DNA of 55,090 nt. It comes from Betaproteobacteria bacterium (GTDB taxonomy: Bacteria; Pseudomonadota; Gammaproteobacteria; Burkholderiales; SG8-41). Position numbers and translations under genes: made by a program. The DNA lies in NCBI GenBank assembly GCA_016868035.1, contig VGID01000024.1, positions 1-55,090 of the forward strand, given 5' to 3'. Under the pieces are notes generated by a model. It made no database searches, was not told the DNA's origin, and was given only the letters and a program-made list of their open reading frames with translations. This document shows, in pieces, positions 40,720 to 50,039 of this stretch. Each line of letters starts with the position of its first letter. Position 1 is the stretch's first letter.

Positions 40720-41691
40720 TCACTCGACCTTGAGTCCGACCGCCTGCACCACCTTGCGATTCTTCTCGAGCGATGCCTGGACGACCTTGCGGAATTCCTC
40801 CGGCGCGCCGATCATCACCTCCGTCGCCTGCGCGGCGAGCGCGCTCTTCACTTCGGGCAGGTTCGCGGTCTTCACCACCGCCGCGCGCATCCTCTCCACG
40901 ATCGGCCTGGGCGTGCCCTTGGGCATGAAGAAGCCCTGCCAGCCGCTGTAGTCGAAGCCGGGGATCGTCTCGGCGATCGGTGGAATATTGGCGAGCAGCG
41001 GCGAAGGCTTGGGCAGACTGTGCCCGAGCGCGCGCAGCCGGCCCGCGTTCACGTGCGACATCACCGCGGCCGCCGGCGTGATGGTCCACTGCGATTCCCC
41101 GGCGACGACCGACGCGACCGACGCGCCGCCGCCCTTGTACGGCACGTGCAGCGACTCGATTCTTGCGGCCTGCTGGAAATACATGCCCGAGAGGTGGCTC
41201 TGCGATCCGGCGCCGGCGGAAGCCATGTTGAACTGACTCTGCTTCCCCTTCGCATGCTCGATGAGATCGCGCACCGACTTGATCGGCAGGGCGGGATTGA
41301 CGACCAGCACGTTCGGCGTCACCGCGAACTGCGCGACATAGTCGTAGTCCTTCACCGGGTCGAAGCTCGGCTTCTTCTGCAGCAGCACGGCGATCGTCGA
41401 GGCCGCCGTGGTCGCGCTGATCAGCGTATAGCCGTCCGGGTTGGCGGCCTTGGCGATTTCCATGCCGATGATGCCGCCGGCGCCCGCGCGGTTGTCGATG
41501 ACGACCTGCTGCCCGATCACCTCGGAGAGCTTGGCAGCAACGATGCGGCTCAAGGTGTCCACGGAGCTGCCCGGCGCGTTGGGCACGAGCAGGCGGATCG
41601 GGCGGTTCGGAAAATCTTTCGCGGGGTCCTGCGCCGCTGCCGGCGCCGCGGCGAGGACCGCCGCCAGCACGATCAGAGTGCGTAATGTCAT
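40720..41691 (-). CDS. Bug/TctC-family periplasmic solute-binding receptor
   Basis: A 323-residue receptor with a signal peptide (MTLRTLIVLAAVLAAAPAAA, then QDPAKDFPNRP). The first loop is VPNAPGSSVDTLSR, followed by VIDNRAGAGGI, NPDGYTLI and HVPYKGGGASV. The N-terminal DPAKDFPNRPIR linker is longer than usual. It lies 31 bp downstream of the NIPSNAP gene on the same strand, so the two may be cotranscribed. Confidence 0.92.
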   Translation of the reverse strand: MTLRTLIVLAAVLAAAPAAAQDPAKDFPNRPIRLLVPNAPGSSVDTLSRIVAAKLSEVIGQQVVIDNRAGAGGIIGMEIAKAANPDGYTLISATTAASTIAVLLQKKPSFDPVKDYDYVAQFAVTPNVLVVNPALPIKSVRDLIEHAKGKQSQFNMASAGAGSQSHLSGMYFQQAARIESLHVPYKGGGASVASVVAGESQWTITPAAAVMSHVNAGRLRALGHSLPKPSPLLANIPPIAETIPGFDYSGWQGFFMPKGTPRPIVERMRAAVVKTANLPEVKSALAAQATEVMIGAPEEFRKVVQASLEKNRKVVQAVGLKVE

Positions 41692-41722
41692 TGCGGTTCC
41701 TTTGCGTTGATCCGTCCGGTGT

Positions 41723-42361
41723 TCACTGCAAGGGCGAGAACGCGGCCGGCATCAGGATCTTGTTCTCCTGCGCGAAGAGCTGATAGCCCCTGCCGCCTTC
41801 CTTCTCCGCCTTCGTTCCGGGCGGCCACACGCCCGTCGCCATGGCCTTCTTGCGGGTTTCCACGCGCGCATCGAGCGTGGGATAGGGCCAGATGTGGACG
41901 AACTTGTTGAGGCCGCCGAGCTCGGAATACCAGATCGCGCACACCGGCCCGAACTGCAGCCGCACCTGGATTGCCGCTTCCCAGTTCTTCATGATCACCG
42001 GCAGCTCACCCGGCAGATAGGTGTAGGTCCGCATCTCGAAATACGGACCCATTTTTCCGGGCTTGATCTCCGGCGAGATCGTGAAGGGAATCATGATGTC
42101 GGAGCGCTGGGTCACGATGAACTCGGCGATCTTGGGGGGCCAGTTTCCGTCCTTCACGGCCGCGGCGCGGATCTTCGCGCGCTCCTCGAGGTCCTGGTAC
42201 GGCCAGACGTGCACGACCTGGTTCAAGGGCCCGATCTCGGTGTGCCAGAAGGCGGCGAGCGGGGAATATTTCTTGCGATATTCGTACGCCTCTCCGAAGC
42301 GTTTTTCGACCTCGGGCAGAGCGCGCGGCTTGAGGTCGTAGGTTCGCATCTCGTAGATCAT
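41723..42361 (-). CDS. NIPSNAP-family protein, two tandem domains
   Basis: A 212-residue protein with two NIPSNAP domains in tandem: MIYEMRTYDLKPRALPEVEK to VHVWPYQDLEERAKIR, and FEMRTYTYLPGELPVIMKNW to VHIWPYPTLDARVETR. NIPSNAP proteins are small ferredoxin-like-fold proteins of unknown biochemical role that often sit in catabolic operons. GAAGGGAG before the ATG sets the start. A Bug receptor gene follows. Confidence 0.88.
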   Translation of the reverse strand: MIYEMRTYDLKPRALPEVEKRFGEAYEYRKKYSPLAAFWHTEIGPLNQVVHVWPYQDLEERAKIRAAAVKDGNWPPKIAEFIVTQRSDIMIPFTISPEIKPGKMGPYFEMRTYTYLPGELPVIMKNWEAAIQVRLQFGPVCAIWYSELGGLNKFVHIWPYPTLDARVETRKKAMATGVWPPGTKAEKEGGRGYQLFAQENKILMPAAFSPLQ

Positions 42362-42477
42362 CGATGGCTCCCTTCGTCGGATTGGTCTTGTCTGAGCGGC
42401 GGGGGCGGCTCTGCCAGCGGGGCCTGCCCTGAAAACCGAGCGGCTAACTGTACTGCGAAGCCGTCGTTTTGACCAGC

Positions 42478-42556
42478 GCGGGTGGTCCACGGAATGGACC
42501 GAAGGCGGAAGTCAGAAGGCAGACCAGGTCATCCTTCAGTCTTCTGCCTTCATCCT
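42478..42556. repeat. Short heptad palindrome
   Basis: GAAGGCG/GAAGTCA/GAAGGCA units (42500-42521), a short centre, then the complementary TCTTCTGCCTTCATCC region (42538-42555). It overlaps the last bases of the DUF5666-like gene and lies upstream of the NIPSNAP gene, where it could end transcription. Confidence 0.75.
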
Positions 42557-43131
42557 TACTTTGGAGGGCCCACCTGGATGCGCAGCGCATCGAGCGTGCC
42601 ACCGCTGTCCCGCGCAGCGGTGAGATTCACGGCTGCGCGGGGCACCAGGTGAGAGCGATTTCCCGGGACGAGCATCGAGATCGACGCGCCGTCCGGCACC
42701 ATGATTTTCTGCGAGCCGCCGTCGTAGGTAAGGACGAGCTCGCGGCCCTTCGCCGCCTCGACGACCGCCGACACAGTGGCGTTGGTCATGGTCTGGTCGT
42801 CCCGTCCGTCGAACGGCCGGTGGCCGGGGTTGGAAGGCTTGGGAAAGCGGCGAATCTCGAAGGCCGAGAGCGTCCCGTCCGCCCGCCGCAGCGAAGTGAC
42901 GCCGAGAAAGTCCCCGGGCCGGATGTCCGCGAGGGCGATCGGCTGGGTAAAGACGATCTCCGTTTTTTCGGCGACGCGAATCGCGACGTTCTTGCCTTCG
43001 GCGGTTTGCACCGAGAGCTTGTCTGCGTCGAGCGCAGCGACCGTGCCGCGCACCCGCACACTAGTTTGCGCCTCGACGGTGGTCGCCAGCGCAAGCGCGC
43101 ATACGGCCGCTGCGATGCGTAACGTCGTCAT
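42556..43131 (-). CDS. Exported DUF5666-like OB-fold protein
   Basis: A 191-residue protein. The signal peptide is MTTLRIAAAVCALALATTVEA. The mature part has two similar beta-rich halves (VRVRGTVAALDADKLSVQTAEGK and MTNATVSAVVEAAKGRELVLTYDG), like the repeated DUF5666 domains of secreted proteins. GGAGGATCC before the ATG sets the start. The function is unknown. Confidence 0.72.
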   Translation of the reverse strand: MTTLRIAAAVCALALATTVEAQTSVRVRGTVAALDADKLSVQTAEGKNVAIRVAEKTEIVFTQPIALADIRPGDFLGVTSLRRADGTLSAFEIRRFPKPSNPGHRPFDGRDDQTMTNATVSAVVEAAKGRELVLTYDGGSQKIMVPDGASISMLVPGNRSHLVPRAAVNLTAARDSGGTLDALRIQVGPPK

Positions 43132-43314
43132 GGATCCTCCCGGATTGGCGAGGTATTCTAATCGAAAAGCCGCGCCGCGCGGACCCGAACCTGTAGCGGT
43201 CTTGCCCACGACAGGATTGCGGGGGGCGGCCGGGCCGCTCGATGCTCCCCGCGCCGCTGGGAGCGTTCCTGTTCCTGCATAATCGCCATCTTGAGGGATC
43301 AGGAGGGAGGGGAG

Positions 43315-44079
43315 ATGCCGCAGGCAGCAGATTCCAGGCGCGCTGCATTCGTGACCGGGGCCTCCACGGGGATCGGCGCCGCGATCGCGCTCGGGCTGGC
43401 GCGCGACGGGTTCGATGTGGCGGTGTCCGCGACGCGCGCCGGCAACCTCGCCGACACGCTCGCCGCGCTGAAGCCGCTCGGCGCGCGGATTTCGGCGGTC
43501 GAGCTCGACTTGCGCTCTCAGGCGAGCATGGAGCGCGCGATGGGCGAAGTGCTCGGCACCCTTGGACATCTCGACGTGCTCGTGAACAACGCCGGGGTGA
43601 CGCTCCGCCGGACCGCGCTGGAGGTGACGCCCGACGAGTGGGACGCGCTGATGGCCGTGAACCTGAAGGGGACATTCTTCATGTGCCAGCAAATGGGCCG
43701 CCACCTCGCCGGCGCGCGGCGAGCGGGCTGCATCGTCAATATCGCCTCCATGCACGGCCTGGTGGGCTACCCGCAGCGTTCCGCCTACGGCATCTCCAAG
43801 GCGGGCATCATCCACATGACGCGCATGCTCGCGATCGAATGGGCGGAGCTGCGCATCCGCGTGAACGCGGTTGCGCCGGGCACCGTGGATACGCCCTCGC
43901 GCGCCGAGTACTTTTCGGCTCGCCCCGCGGAGCGGGATGCGATGGTCAACCGGATACCGCTGCGCCGGTTCGGATTACCCGGGGAAGTGGCAGGGGCGGT
44001 GTGCTACCTGGCGGGGCCCGAGGCGCAGTACATCACGGGCCAGACGCTGCCGCTCGACGGCGGACTATCCGCCTATTGA
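43315..44079 (+). CDS. SDR-family NAD(P)-dependent oxidoreductase
   Basis: A 254-residue classical short-chain dehydrogenase with TGASTGIG at 14-21, NNAG at 91-94, and the catalytic Ser145, Tyr158 and Lys162 (YGISK). The C-terminal ITGQTLPLDGG is typical of FabG-like enzymes. A purine-rich GGAGGGAGGGGAG site precedes the ATG. It is convergent with the following Bug gene. The substrate is unknown. Confidence 0.9.
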   Translation: MPQAADSRRAAFVTGASTGIGAAIALGLARDGFDVAVSATRAGNLADTLAALKPLGARISAVELDLRSQASMERAMGEVLGTLGHLDVLVNNAGVTLRRTALEVTPDEWDALMAVNLKGTFFMCQQMGRHLAGARRAGCIVNIASMHGLVGYPQRSAYGISKAGIIHMTRMLAIEWAELRIRVNAVAPGTVDTPSRAEYFSARPAERDAMVNRIPLRRFGLPGEVAGAVCYLAGPEAQYITGQTLPLDGGLSAY

Positions 44080-44168
44080 TCGTGAATGGTAAATCACGTG
44101 AATCGGGGACCGGGCGCCTTGCCTGACGATCGTCACTTATCGCCCATCACTTATCACCAGCGATAGCG

Positions 44169-45143
44169 TCACTCGGGCTTGATGCCCGCCGCGCGCACGA
44201 CCTTCGCCCACTTGTCGGTCTCGGAGCGGATGAAGCGCGCGAACTCTTCCGGCGTGTTGCCAATCGGGTCCGCGCCGTCGCTCAGGAATTTTTGCTTGAT
44301 GTCGGGCGACTGCAGGACGGCGACGAGCTCGCTGTGCAGGCGCGCGATCATGTCCCTGGGCGTCTGCGCCGGCACCAGCACGCCGTACCACTGCACAGCC
44401 TCGTAGCCCGGCAGCCCGGTCTCGGCGACGGTGGGTATCTCCGGAACCGCGCCGCTGCGCTTCGCCCCGGTGATCCCCAGCGCGCGCAGGCGCCCGCTGC
44501 GCACGTGCGGAATGCCGGTCAGCATCGTCGCGGTCATGACGACCACGTGTCCGGCGAGCAGATCGATGATGGCCGGCGCCGAGCCCTTGTAGGGAATGTG
44601 GACCATCTTGAGGCCCGCCATGCTGAGGAACAGCTCCATCGAAAGATGCGGGTTGGTGCCGCTACCGGCGGAACCGAAGTTCAACTGGCCGGGGCGCGCG
44701 CGTGCGAGAGAGATCAACTCCTTGACCGATTTGACGGGCAGAGAAGGATGCACCACCAGGATATTGGGCGCGGAGACGGTCTGCGTGACGGGCGCGAAGT
44801 CCCGGAGCGCGTCGTACGGAAGCTTCTTGTGGCTGGAAGGGTGGATCGCGATGGTCGAGATTGCCATCAGCAGCGTGTAGCCATCGGGAGGCGATTTCGC
44901 CGCGATCTCGTTGCCTATGATGGACCCCGCGCCCGGACGGTTGTCCACGACCACCTGCTGGCCGAGGCGCTCGGAGAGCTTCGGCGTGATGATGCGCGCG
45001 ATGATGTCGGTTCCGCCACCTGCCGAGGAGGGCACGATGATGCGCACCGGACGGGCAGGATAGCCCGCCTGCGCAAGAGCTTCTCCACCCGCGGCCGCGA
45101 TCAGCGCCGCGCACAGAAGGCCTGATGCATTCCGTAGTTGCAT
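44169..45143 (-). CDS. Bug/TctC-family periplasmic solute-binding receptor
   Basis: A 324-residue receptor with a signal peptide (MQLRNASGLLCAALIAAAGG, cleavage near ALA-QAGYP). VPSSAGGGTDIIAR, VVDNRPGAGSI, PPDGYTLL and HIPYKGSAPAI are present. The start is the ATG at 45143, preceded by GGGAAGGAG. It is divergent from a CocE-like hydrolase gene with 263 bp between starts, so the two may share control. Confidence 0.92.
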   Translation of the reverse strand: MQLRNASGLLCAALIAAAGGEALAQAGYPARPVRIIVPSSAGGGTDIIARIITPKLSERLGQQVVVDNRPGAGSIIGNEIAAKSPPDGYTLLMAISTIAIHPSSHKKLPYDALRDFAPVTQTVSAPNILVVHPSLPVKSVKELISLARARPGQLNFGSAGSGTNPHLSMELFLSMAGLKMVHIPYKGSAPAIIDLLAGHVVVMTATMLTGIPHVRSGRLRALGITGAKRSGAVPEIPTVAETGLPGYEAVQWYGVLVPAQTPRDMIARLHSELVAVLQSPDIKQKFLSDGADPIGNTPEEFARFIRSETDKWAKVVRAAGIKPE

Positions 45144-45406
45144 GCCCGCACTCCTTCCCGCGCGTGAGTCCGCATACATGATACGCGAGCGGCGCGCCAC
45201 GGACGGAGGGCGGAGCCGTTCCCGCCGCGCGGGGCGCGGCGGCCGTCGAGTCCACATTGCGGGAGGGCACGGAAAATCCAGGCCCTTCCACCCCGCGTGG
45301 TGGTAACGTAACGCGCTGGCCGGAGCGGAGGCCCGTCCGCGTCCGGCTTGTGGCATTCCCCGCGCGGGAGCACTGGACCCGCCCCCGGCGCGTGACGAGA
45401 GAGAGC

Positions 45407-47116
45407 ATGGCAGACAAATCCAGCCGCGTTTCCCAGCCGAAAGACTACAAGCTTGTCGTCGAGAAGGACGTGAAGATCCCGATGCGCGACGGCACGGTGC
45501 TCTACGCCGACGTGTTCCGGCCCGATGGCGGGGCGGAGCGCTTCCCGGCCATCATGAACATCGGCGTCTATCAGAAGGACAAGCTGTGGATCCCGCCGGA
45601 GGACCTGGAGGAGAAGCCCAACCCGTACATGGCGTGGGAGACGGCGAACCCCATGTGGTGGTGCCCGCGCGGCTACGCGCTGGTGCGGGTGGACGCGCGC
45701 GGGTCGGGCAAATCGCCCGGCCAGTCCGAGCCGAGCTCGCACCAGGAAGCCGTGGACTTCTACGATGCGATCGAATGGGCCGCAAGGCAGCCGTGGTGCT
45801 CGGGAAGCATCGGCACGCTGGGCATCTCGTACCACGCGAGCTCGCAGTGGCGCGTCGCCAACCTGCGGCCGCCCTCGTTGAAAGCGATCATGCCGTGGGA
45901 GGGGCGCGCCGACCAGTACCGCGACCAGGCCTATCACGGCGGCATCTTCGCGATGGGATTCATCTCCACGTGGCACACGACCGCGGCCGCGCATCACCTT
46001 CTGGGCAGGCCGCGCGCCTACAACCCCGACGCGTTCAACAACAACCTGCTGTGGAACTACATGCGCAACGACCTCGACTCCGAGTACTGGCGCGCGTGCA
46101 GCGCGCGCTGGGAGCGCATCAACGTGCCGCTCTACAGCGTCGGCAACTGGGGCGGGTTCTCGCTGCACCTGCGCGGCAACACCGAGGGCTACGTGAACGC
46201 GGCCTCGACGCACAAGAAGCTGCGCATCCATACCGGGACCCATTTCCATCCGTTCCACTCGGAGGAGGGGCGGATGGACCAGCTGCGCTGGTTCGATCAC
46301 TGGCTGAAGGGCATCGACACCGGGATCATGGACGAGCCGCCGGTCAAGCTCGAGATCCGCACCGGCGGGAGCCAGAAGCCCTACGCGTTCCGCAATGAAA
46401 ACGAGTGGCCGCTCGCGCGCACGCAGTGGACCAAGATGTACCTGCGCATCGACCGGGAGACCCCGGGTGGCGAGCACGGGGTCGAGGGCGTGCTCGCGGC
46501 TGCGGCGCCCAAGGCGACGGCGACGCTCACCTATTCGGCGAGCGGCGCGACGAAGGCGGGCGTGGCCTCGGCTTCCTCGCTCGCCACGACGCACGGCGCG
46601 ACCGGGCGCACCGGCTGCTCGTTCGAGACCGCGCCGATGGAGCACGACACCGAGATCACGGGCCCGATCGTGCTCAACATCTGGGTCTCGAGCACTTCGG
46701 AGGACATGGACATCTTCGCCACCGTCCGCAACCTCGATCCCGACGGCAAGGACGTGTGGGAGGTCGGCCAGCATGGGCAGCCGGTGCCGGTGACGAAGGG
46801 CTGGCTGCGTGCCTCGCACCGCAAGCTCGACCCGGAGCGCTCGGCTCCGCACCGGCCGTACCACGCGCACGACGAGCGCAGGTGGCTGAATCCCGGAGAG
46901 CCGGTCGAGTGCCAGGTCGAAATCTGGCCGACCTGCATGGTGTTCAGGAAGGGACACAAGCTGCGCCTCGACGTCCAACCGCGCGACGGCGTGGGCAGCG
47001 CGCCCTATACCCACTACCATGCCGACTACAACGCCGGCGCCGAGAACACGATCCATTCCGGCGCGGACAAGGCCTCGTACCTGCTGCTGCCGGTCATAGC
47101 GCCCAAGCAGCTTTGA
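45407..47116 (+). CDS. CocE/NonD-family hydrolase, copy 1
   Basis: A 569-residue X-Pro dipeptidyl-peptidase/CocE-type hydrolase. It has an alpha/beta-hydrolase core with VDARGSGKSPG, the nucleophile Ser141 in GTLGISYHASSQW, and a catalytic-His region HTGTHFHPFHSEEG. A C-terminal jelly-roll domain follows (EITGPIVLNIWVSSTSEDMD, then GWLRASHRKLDPERSAPHRPYH). Members cleave esters or acyl amides. No signal peptide is visible. A second family member follows after a heptad-filled gap. Confidence 0.9.
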   Translation: MADKSSRVSQPKDYKLVVEKDVKIPMRDGTVLYADVFRPDGGAERFPAIMNIGVYQKDKLWIPPEDLEEKPNPYMAWETANPMWWCPRGYALVRVDARGSGKSPGQSEPSSHQEAVDFYDAIEWAARQPWCSGSIGTLGISYHASSQWRVANLRPPSLKAIMPWEGRADQYRDQAYHGGIFAMGFISTWHTTAAAHHLLGRPRAYNPDAFNNNLLWNYMRNDLDSEYWRACSARWERINVPLYSVGNWGGFSLHLRGNTEGYVNAASTHKKLRIHTGTHFHPFHSEEGRMDQLRWFDHWLKGIDTGIMDEPPVKLEIRTGGSQKPYAFRNENEWPLARTQWTKMYLRIDRETPGGEHGVEGVLAAAAPKATATLTYSASGATKAGVASASSLATTHGATGRTGCSFETAPMEHDTEITGPIVLNIWVSSTSEDMDIFATVRNLDPDGKDVWEVGQHGQPVPVTKGWLRASHRKLDPERSAPHRPYHAHDERRWLNPGEPVECQVEIWPTCMVFRKGHKLRLDVQPRDGVGSAPYTHYHADYNAGAENTIHSGADKASYLLLPVIAPKQL

Positions 47117-47140
47117 GTGTGGGGTGACGAGCACCCTGTT

Positions 47141-47280
47141 CCGGGTTCAAAGTTCAATGTTCAAAGTTCAAAGTCAGAACCGCTGAACGATGGCTCGCTC
47201 CAACCTTGAACCTTGAACCTTGAACCTTGAACCTTGAACCTTGAACCTTGAACCTTGAACCTTGAACCTTGAACCTTGAA
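47141..47280. repeat. Heptad palindrome with 11 perfect CCTTGAA units
   Basis: The left arm has GTTCAAA/GTTCAAT/GTTCAAA/GTTCAAA units (47153-47180). The centre is about 20 bp, and the right arm is 77 bp made of 11 perfect copies of CCTTGAA (47204-47280). The two arms are complementary heptad by heptad. It fills most of the gap between the two CocE-like genes. Confidence 0.95.
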
Positions 47281-47336
47281 CGGGGCGAAGCCCTTCGTCG
47301 ACTCACGAATCACGACTCACGCTTCTTGAAAAGAAA

Positions 47337-49079
47337 ATGAGCGAATACAAAAGCGAAATCCGCGACGGCATGCGCATCGACTGGGATGTGCCGATCGCGA
47401 TGGACGACGGCCTCGTGCTGCGCGCCGACGTCTTCCGGCCGGTCGCGGAGGGAAAATACCCGCCGCTGGTGAGCTACGGGCCGTACGGCAAGGGGCTCGC
47501 GTTCCAGGAAGGCTACAAGACCGCGTGGGAAATCATGGCGCGGGAGAATCCCGACGCGCTCGCGGGGACGACGAACAATTACGCCAACTGGGAAGTGGCG
47601 GATCCCGAGAAGTGGGTGCCGGACGGCTACGTGTGCGTGCGCGTGGACTCGCGCGGGGCAGGGCGCTCTCCCGGCTACCTCAACCACAACAACGCGCGCG
47701 AGAACCGGGACTTCTACCACTGCATCGAGTGGGCTGCGGCGCAGCCGTGGTCGAGCGGCAAGGTGGGGCTGAACGGGATCTCCTATTACGCGAGCAGCCA
47801 GTGGCGTGCGGCGGCGCTGCAGCCTCCGCATCTCGCGGCGATCTGCGTGTGGGAAGGCTGGGCCGATTATTACCGGGACTCGGTGCGTCATGGCGGCATC
47901 GCCTGTACCTTCCGCAAGAACTGGCAGGAGATGCAGGTGAAGACGGTGCAGCACGGGCGCGGCGAGCGGGGGCCGAGGAGCCGCGTGACCGGCGAGCTCG
48001 CGTGCGGCCCGGAGACGCTGCCCGAGGAGGCGCTCGCGCGCAACCGGGCCGACATGTGGGAGGGCGTGCTCAAGCACACGCTCGTCGGGCCCTACTACCA
48101 CGAGCGTACCGCCGACCTGTCGAAAGTCGCCGTGCCGCTGCTCTCCGCGGCCAACTGGGGCGGGCAGGGCCTGCATCCGCGCGGCAACTTCGAGGGTTAC
48201 CTGCGCGCGGCCTCGCGCGAGAAATGGCTCGAGGTGCACGGGGGCTCGCACTGGGCGCCGTTCTATACCGACTATGGCGTGCGGCTGCAGAAGCGCTTCT
48301 TCGATTACTTCCTGAAGGGTGTGCGCAACGGATGGGAGCAGCAGCCGCGCGTGCTGCTGCAGGTGCGCCACCCCGGAGAGAAATTCGTCGAGCGGCACGA
48401 GAACGAGTGGCCGCTCGGGCGCACGCGCTGGACGAAGTTCTACCTCGATCCAGCGGCGCGCAGCTTGAAACAGGAGCCAGTGACGTCATCGGGCAGCGTT
48501 ACCTACAACGGGCTGGGAGAGGGCGTCACCTTCCTTTCCGCGCCGCTCGACAACGAGACCGAGATCACGGGGCCGTGCGCCCTCAAGCTCTGGATTTCCT
48601 CGTCCACGAGAGACGCCGATATTTTCGCCGTGCTGCGCGTGTACGCGCCGGACGGGACGGAAGTGGTGTTCCAGGGCGCGCTCGACCCCCACACCCCGAT
48701 CGCGCAGGGCTGGCTGCGCGCCTCGCACCGCAAGCTCGACCCGGCGCTTACGCTCCCGCACCGCCCCTATCACGCGCACGACGAGAAGCGGGCGCTCAAG
48801 CCAGGCGAGGTGGTCGAGCTCGACGTCGAGATCTGGCCCACCTGTATCGTGGTTCCGCCGGGCTACCGCCTCGCGCTCACCATCCGCGGCAAGGACTACG
48901 AGTACGAGGGCGAGGCGGCGACGCTCTCGAACATGAAGAACCCGATGCGCGGCTGCGGCCCGTTCGTCCATGACGATCCCGAGGACCGGCCGGCGGAAGT
49001 GTTCGGCGGAAAGGTGACGCTGCATGTGGGTCCACAGCGCCCGGCGCACGTGCTCTTGCCGGTCATTCCCTCTGCATGA
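47337..49079 (+). CDS. CocE/NonD-family hydrolase, copy 2
   Basis: A 580-residue CocE-type hydrolase related to the preceding gene product, with VDSRGAGRSPGYLNHNNA, the nucleophile Ser149 in GLNGISYYASSQW, VHGGSHWAPFYTDYG with the likely catalytic His, and the C-terminal EITGPCALKLWISSSTRDAD and GWLRASHRKLDPALTLPHRP jelly roll. The sequences differ enough to suggest different substrates. The stop codon is directly followed by a 133-bp heptad array. Confidence 0.9.
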   Translation: MSEYKSEIRDGMRIDWDVPIAMDDGLVLRADVFRPVAEGKYPPLVSYGPYGKGLAFQEGYKTAWEIMARENPDALAGTTNNYANWEVADPEKWVPDGYVCVRVDSRGAGRSPGYLNHNNARENRDFYHCIEWAAAQPWSSGKVGLNGISYYASSQWRAAALQPPHLAAICVWEGWADYYRDSVRHGGIACTFRKNWQEMQVKTVQHGRGERGPRSRVTGELACGPETLPEEALARNRADMWEGVLKHTLVGPYYHERTADLSKVAVPLLSAANWGGQGLHPRGNFEGYLRAASREKWLEVHGGSHWAPFYTDYGVRLQKRFFDYFLKGVRNGWEQQPRVLLQVRHPGEKFVERHENEWPLGRTRWTKFYLDPAARSLKQEPVTSSGSVTYNGLGEGVTFLSAPLDNETEITGPCALKLWISSSTRDADIFAVLRVYAPDGTEVVFQGALDPHTPIAQGWLRASHRKLDPALTLPHRPYHAHDEKRALKPGEVVELDVEIWPTCIVVPPGYRLALTIRGKDYEYEGEAATLSNMKNPMRGCGPFVHDDPEDRPAEVFGGKVTLHVGPQRPAHVLLPVIPSA

Positions 49080-49210
49080 GGATTGAGGAATGAGGATTGG
49101 GGATTGAGGAATGAGGATTGAGGAATGAGGAATGAGGATTGAGGAATGAGGATTGAGGATTGAGGATTGGGGATTGAGGATTGGGGATCGAGGAATGAGG
49201 ACTGGGGGCT
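49078..49210. repeat. 19-unit GAGGATT/GAGGAAT heptad array filling a whole intergenic gap
   Basis: Nineteen contiguous 7-bp units (GAGGATT, GAGGAAT, GGGGATT, GAGGACT and similar) run from the stop codon of the CocE-like gene to four bases before the ATG of the next gene. Every unit holds GAGG or GGGG, so the last ones may serve as the ribosome-binding site. There is no opposite arm. Confidence 0.95.
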
Positions 49211-49214
49211 GAAG

Positions 49215-50039
49215 ATGCGCGGACTGCTTTTCCTGCTCGCAGTGCTGCTTGCGCCGCCTGGTCATGGCGCGCAGGCGTTGCCGATCTTCGATGCGCACAT
49301 CCATTACAGCCACGATACGTGGGGAGAGGTGCCGCCCAAGGCCGCGATCGCGCTGCTGCGCAAGGCGGGCGTGGTCCGCGCTCTCGTTTCGAGCTCGAAC
49401 GACGAGGGCACGCAGATGCTGTACGCGGAAGCGCCGGACCTCGTGATTCCCTCGCTGCGGCCGTACCGCACCCGCGGTGATATCAGCAGCTGGGTGCGCG
49501 ATCCAGGCGTCATCACCTACCTCGAAGAGCGGTTGAAGCGCTACCGCTACGTGGCGATCGGCGAATTCCACGTGCATGGGGCCGATGCAGACGCGCCGGT
49601 CGTGCGGCGCGCCGTGCAGCTCGCGCGCGAGCACAAGCTCTTCCTGCACGCCCACTCGGACGCGGACGCGGTCGAGCGCCTGTTCAAGCAGGATCCGAAC
49701 GCGCGCATCCTGTGGGCGCACGCGGGATTCGATCGGCCGGAAAAGGTGCGCGAGATGCTGCGCCGCTACCGCAACCTGTGGTGCGAGCTCGCGTTTCGCA
49801 CCGATCACGCGAGCGGCGGCAAGGTCGAGCCCGGCTGGCGCGCCGCTTTCCTCGAGTTTCCCGACCGCTTTCTGGTCGGATCCGACAGCTACTCGGCGGC
49901 GCGCTGGCCCTACGTCGTGGAGCACGCGAACTGGACGCGCCAGTGGCTCGCGGACCTGCCGAAGGACGTCGCCGAGCGCATCGCCTACCGCAACGGCGAG
50001 GCCCTTTTCAGGGGGATGCTCGCGCCGCGCAAGCCCTGA
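49215..50039 (+). CDS. Exported amidohydrolase-family protein
   Basis: A 274-residue protein with a signal peptide (MRGLLFLLAVLLAPPGHGAQA). A TIM-barrel metal hydrolase follows: IFDAHIHYSHDTWG supplies the His-x-His pair, EFHVHGAD and LHAHSDADA add further His, ILWAHAGFD follows, and FLVGSDSYSAARWPYV carries the late Asp. The start was put at the ATG before the signal peptide; the in-frame extension upstream is only translated heptads. The substrate is unknown. Confidence 0.82.
   Translation: MRGLLFLLAVLLAPPGHGAQALPIFDAHIHYSHDTWGEVPPKAAIALLRKAGVVRALVSSSNDEGTQMLYAEAPDLVIPSLRPYRTRGDISSWVRDPGVITYLEERLKRYRYVAIGEFHVHGADADAPVVRRAVQLAREHKLFLHAHSDADAVERLFKQDPNARILWAHAGFDRPEKVREMLRRYRNLWCELAFRTDHASGGKVEPGWRAAFLEFPDRFLVGSDSYSAARWPYVVEHANWTRQWLADLPKDVAERIAYRNGEALFRGMLAPRKP

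Noticed and set aside
45101-47134. 677-codon minus-strand open frame opposite the CocE-like gene
   Set aside because: The composition is typical of a reverse-frame shadow (Arg, Ala, His, Val) and the plus strand holds a full hydrolase.
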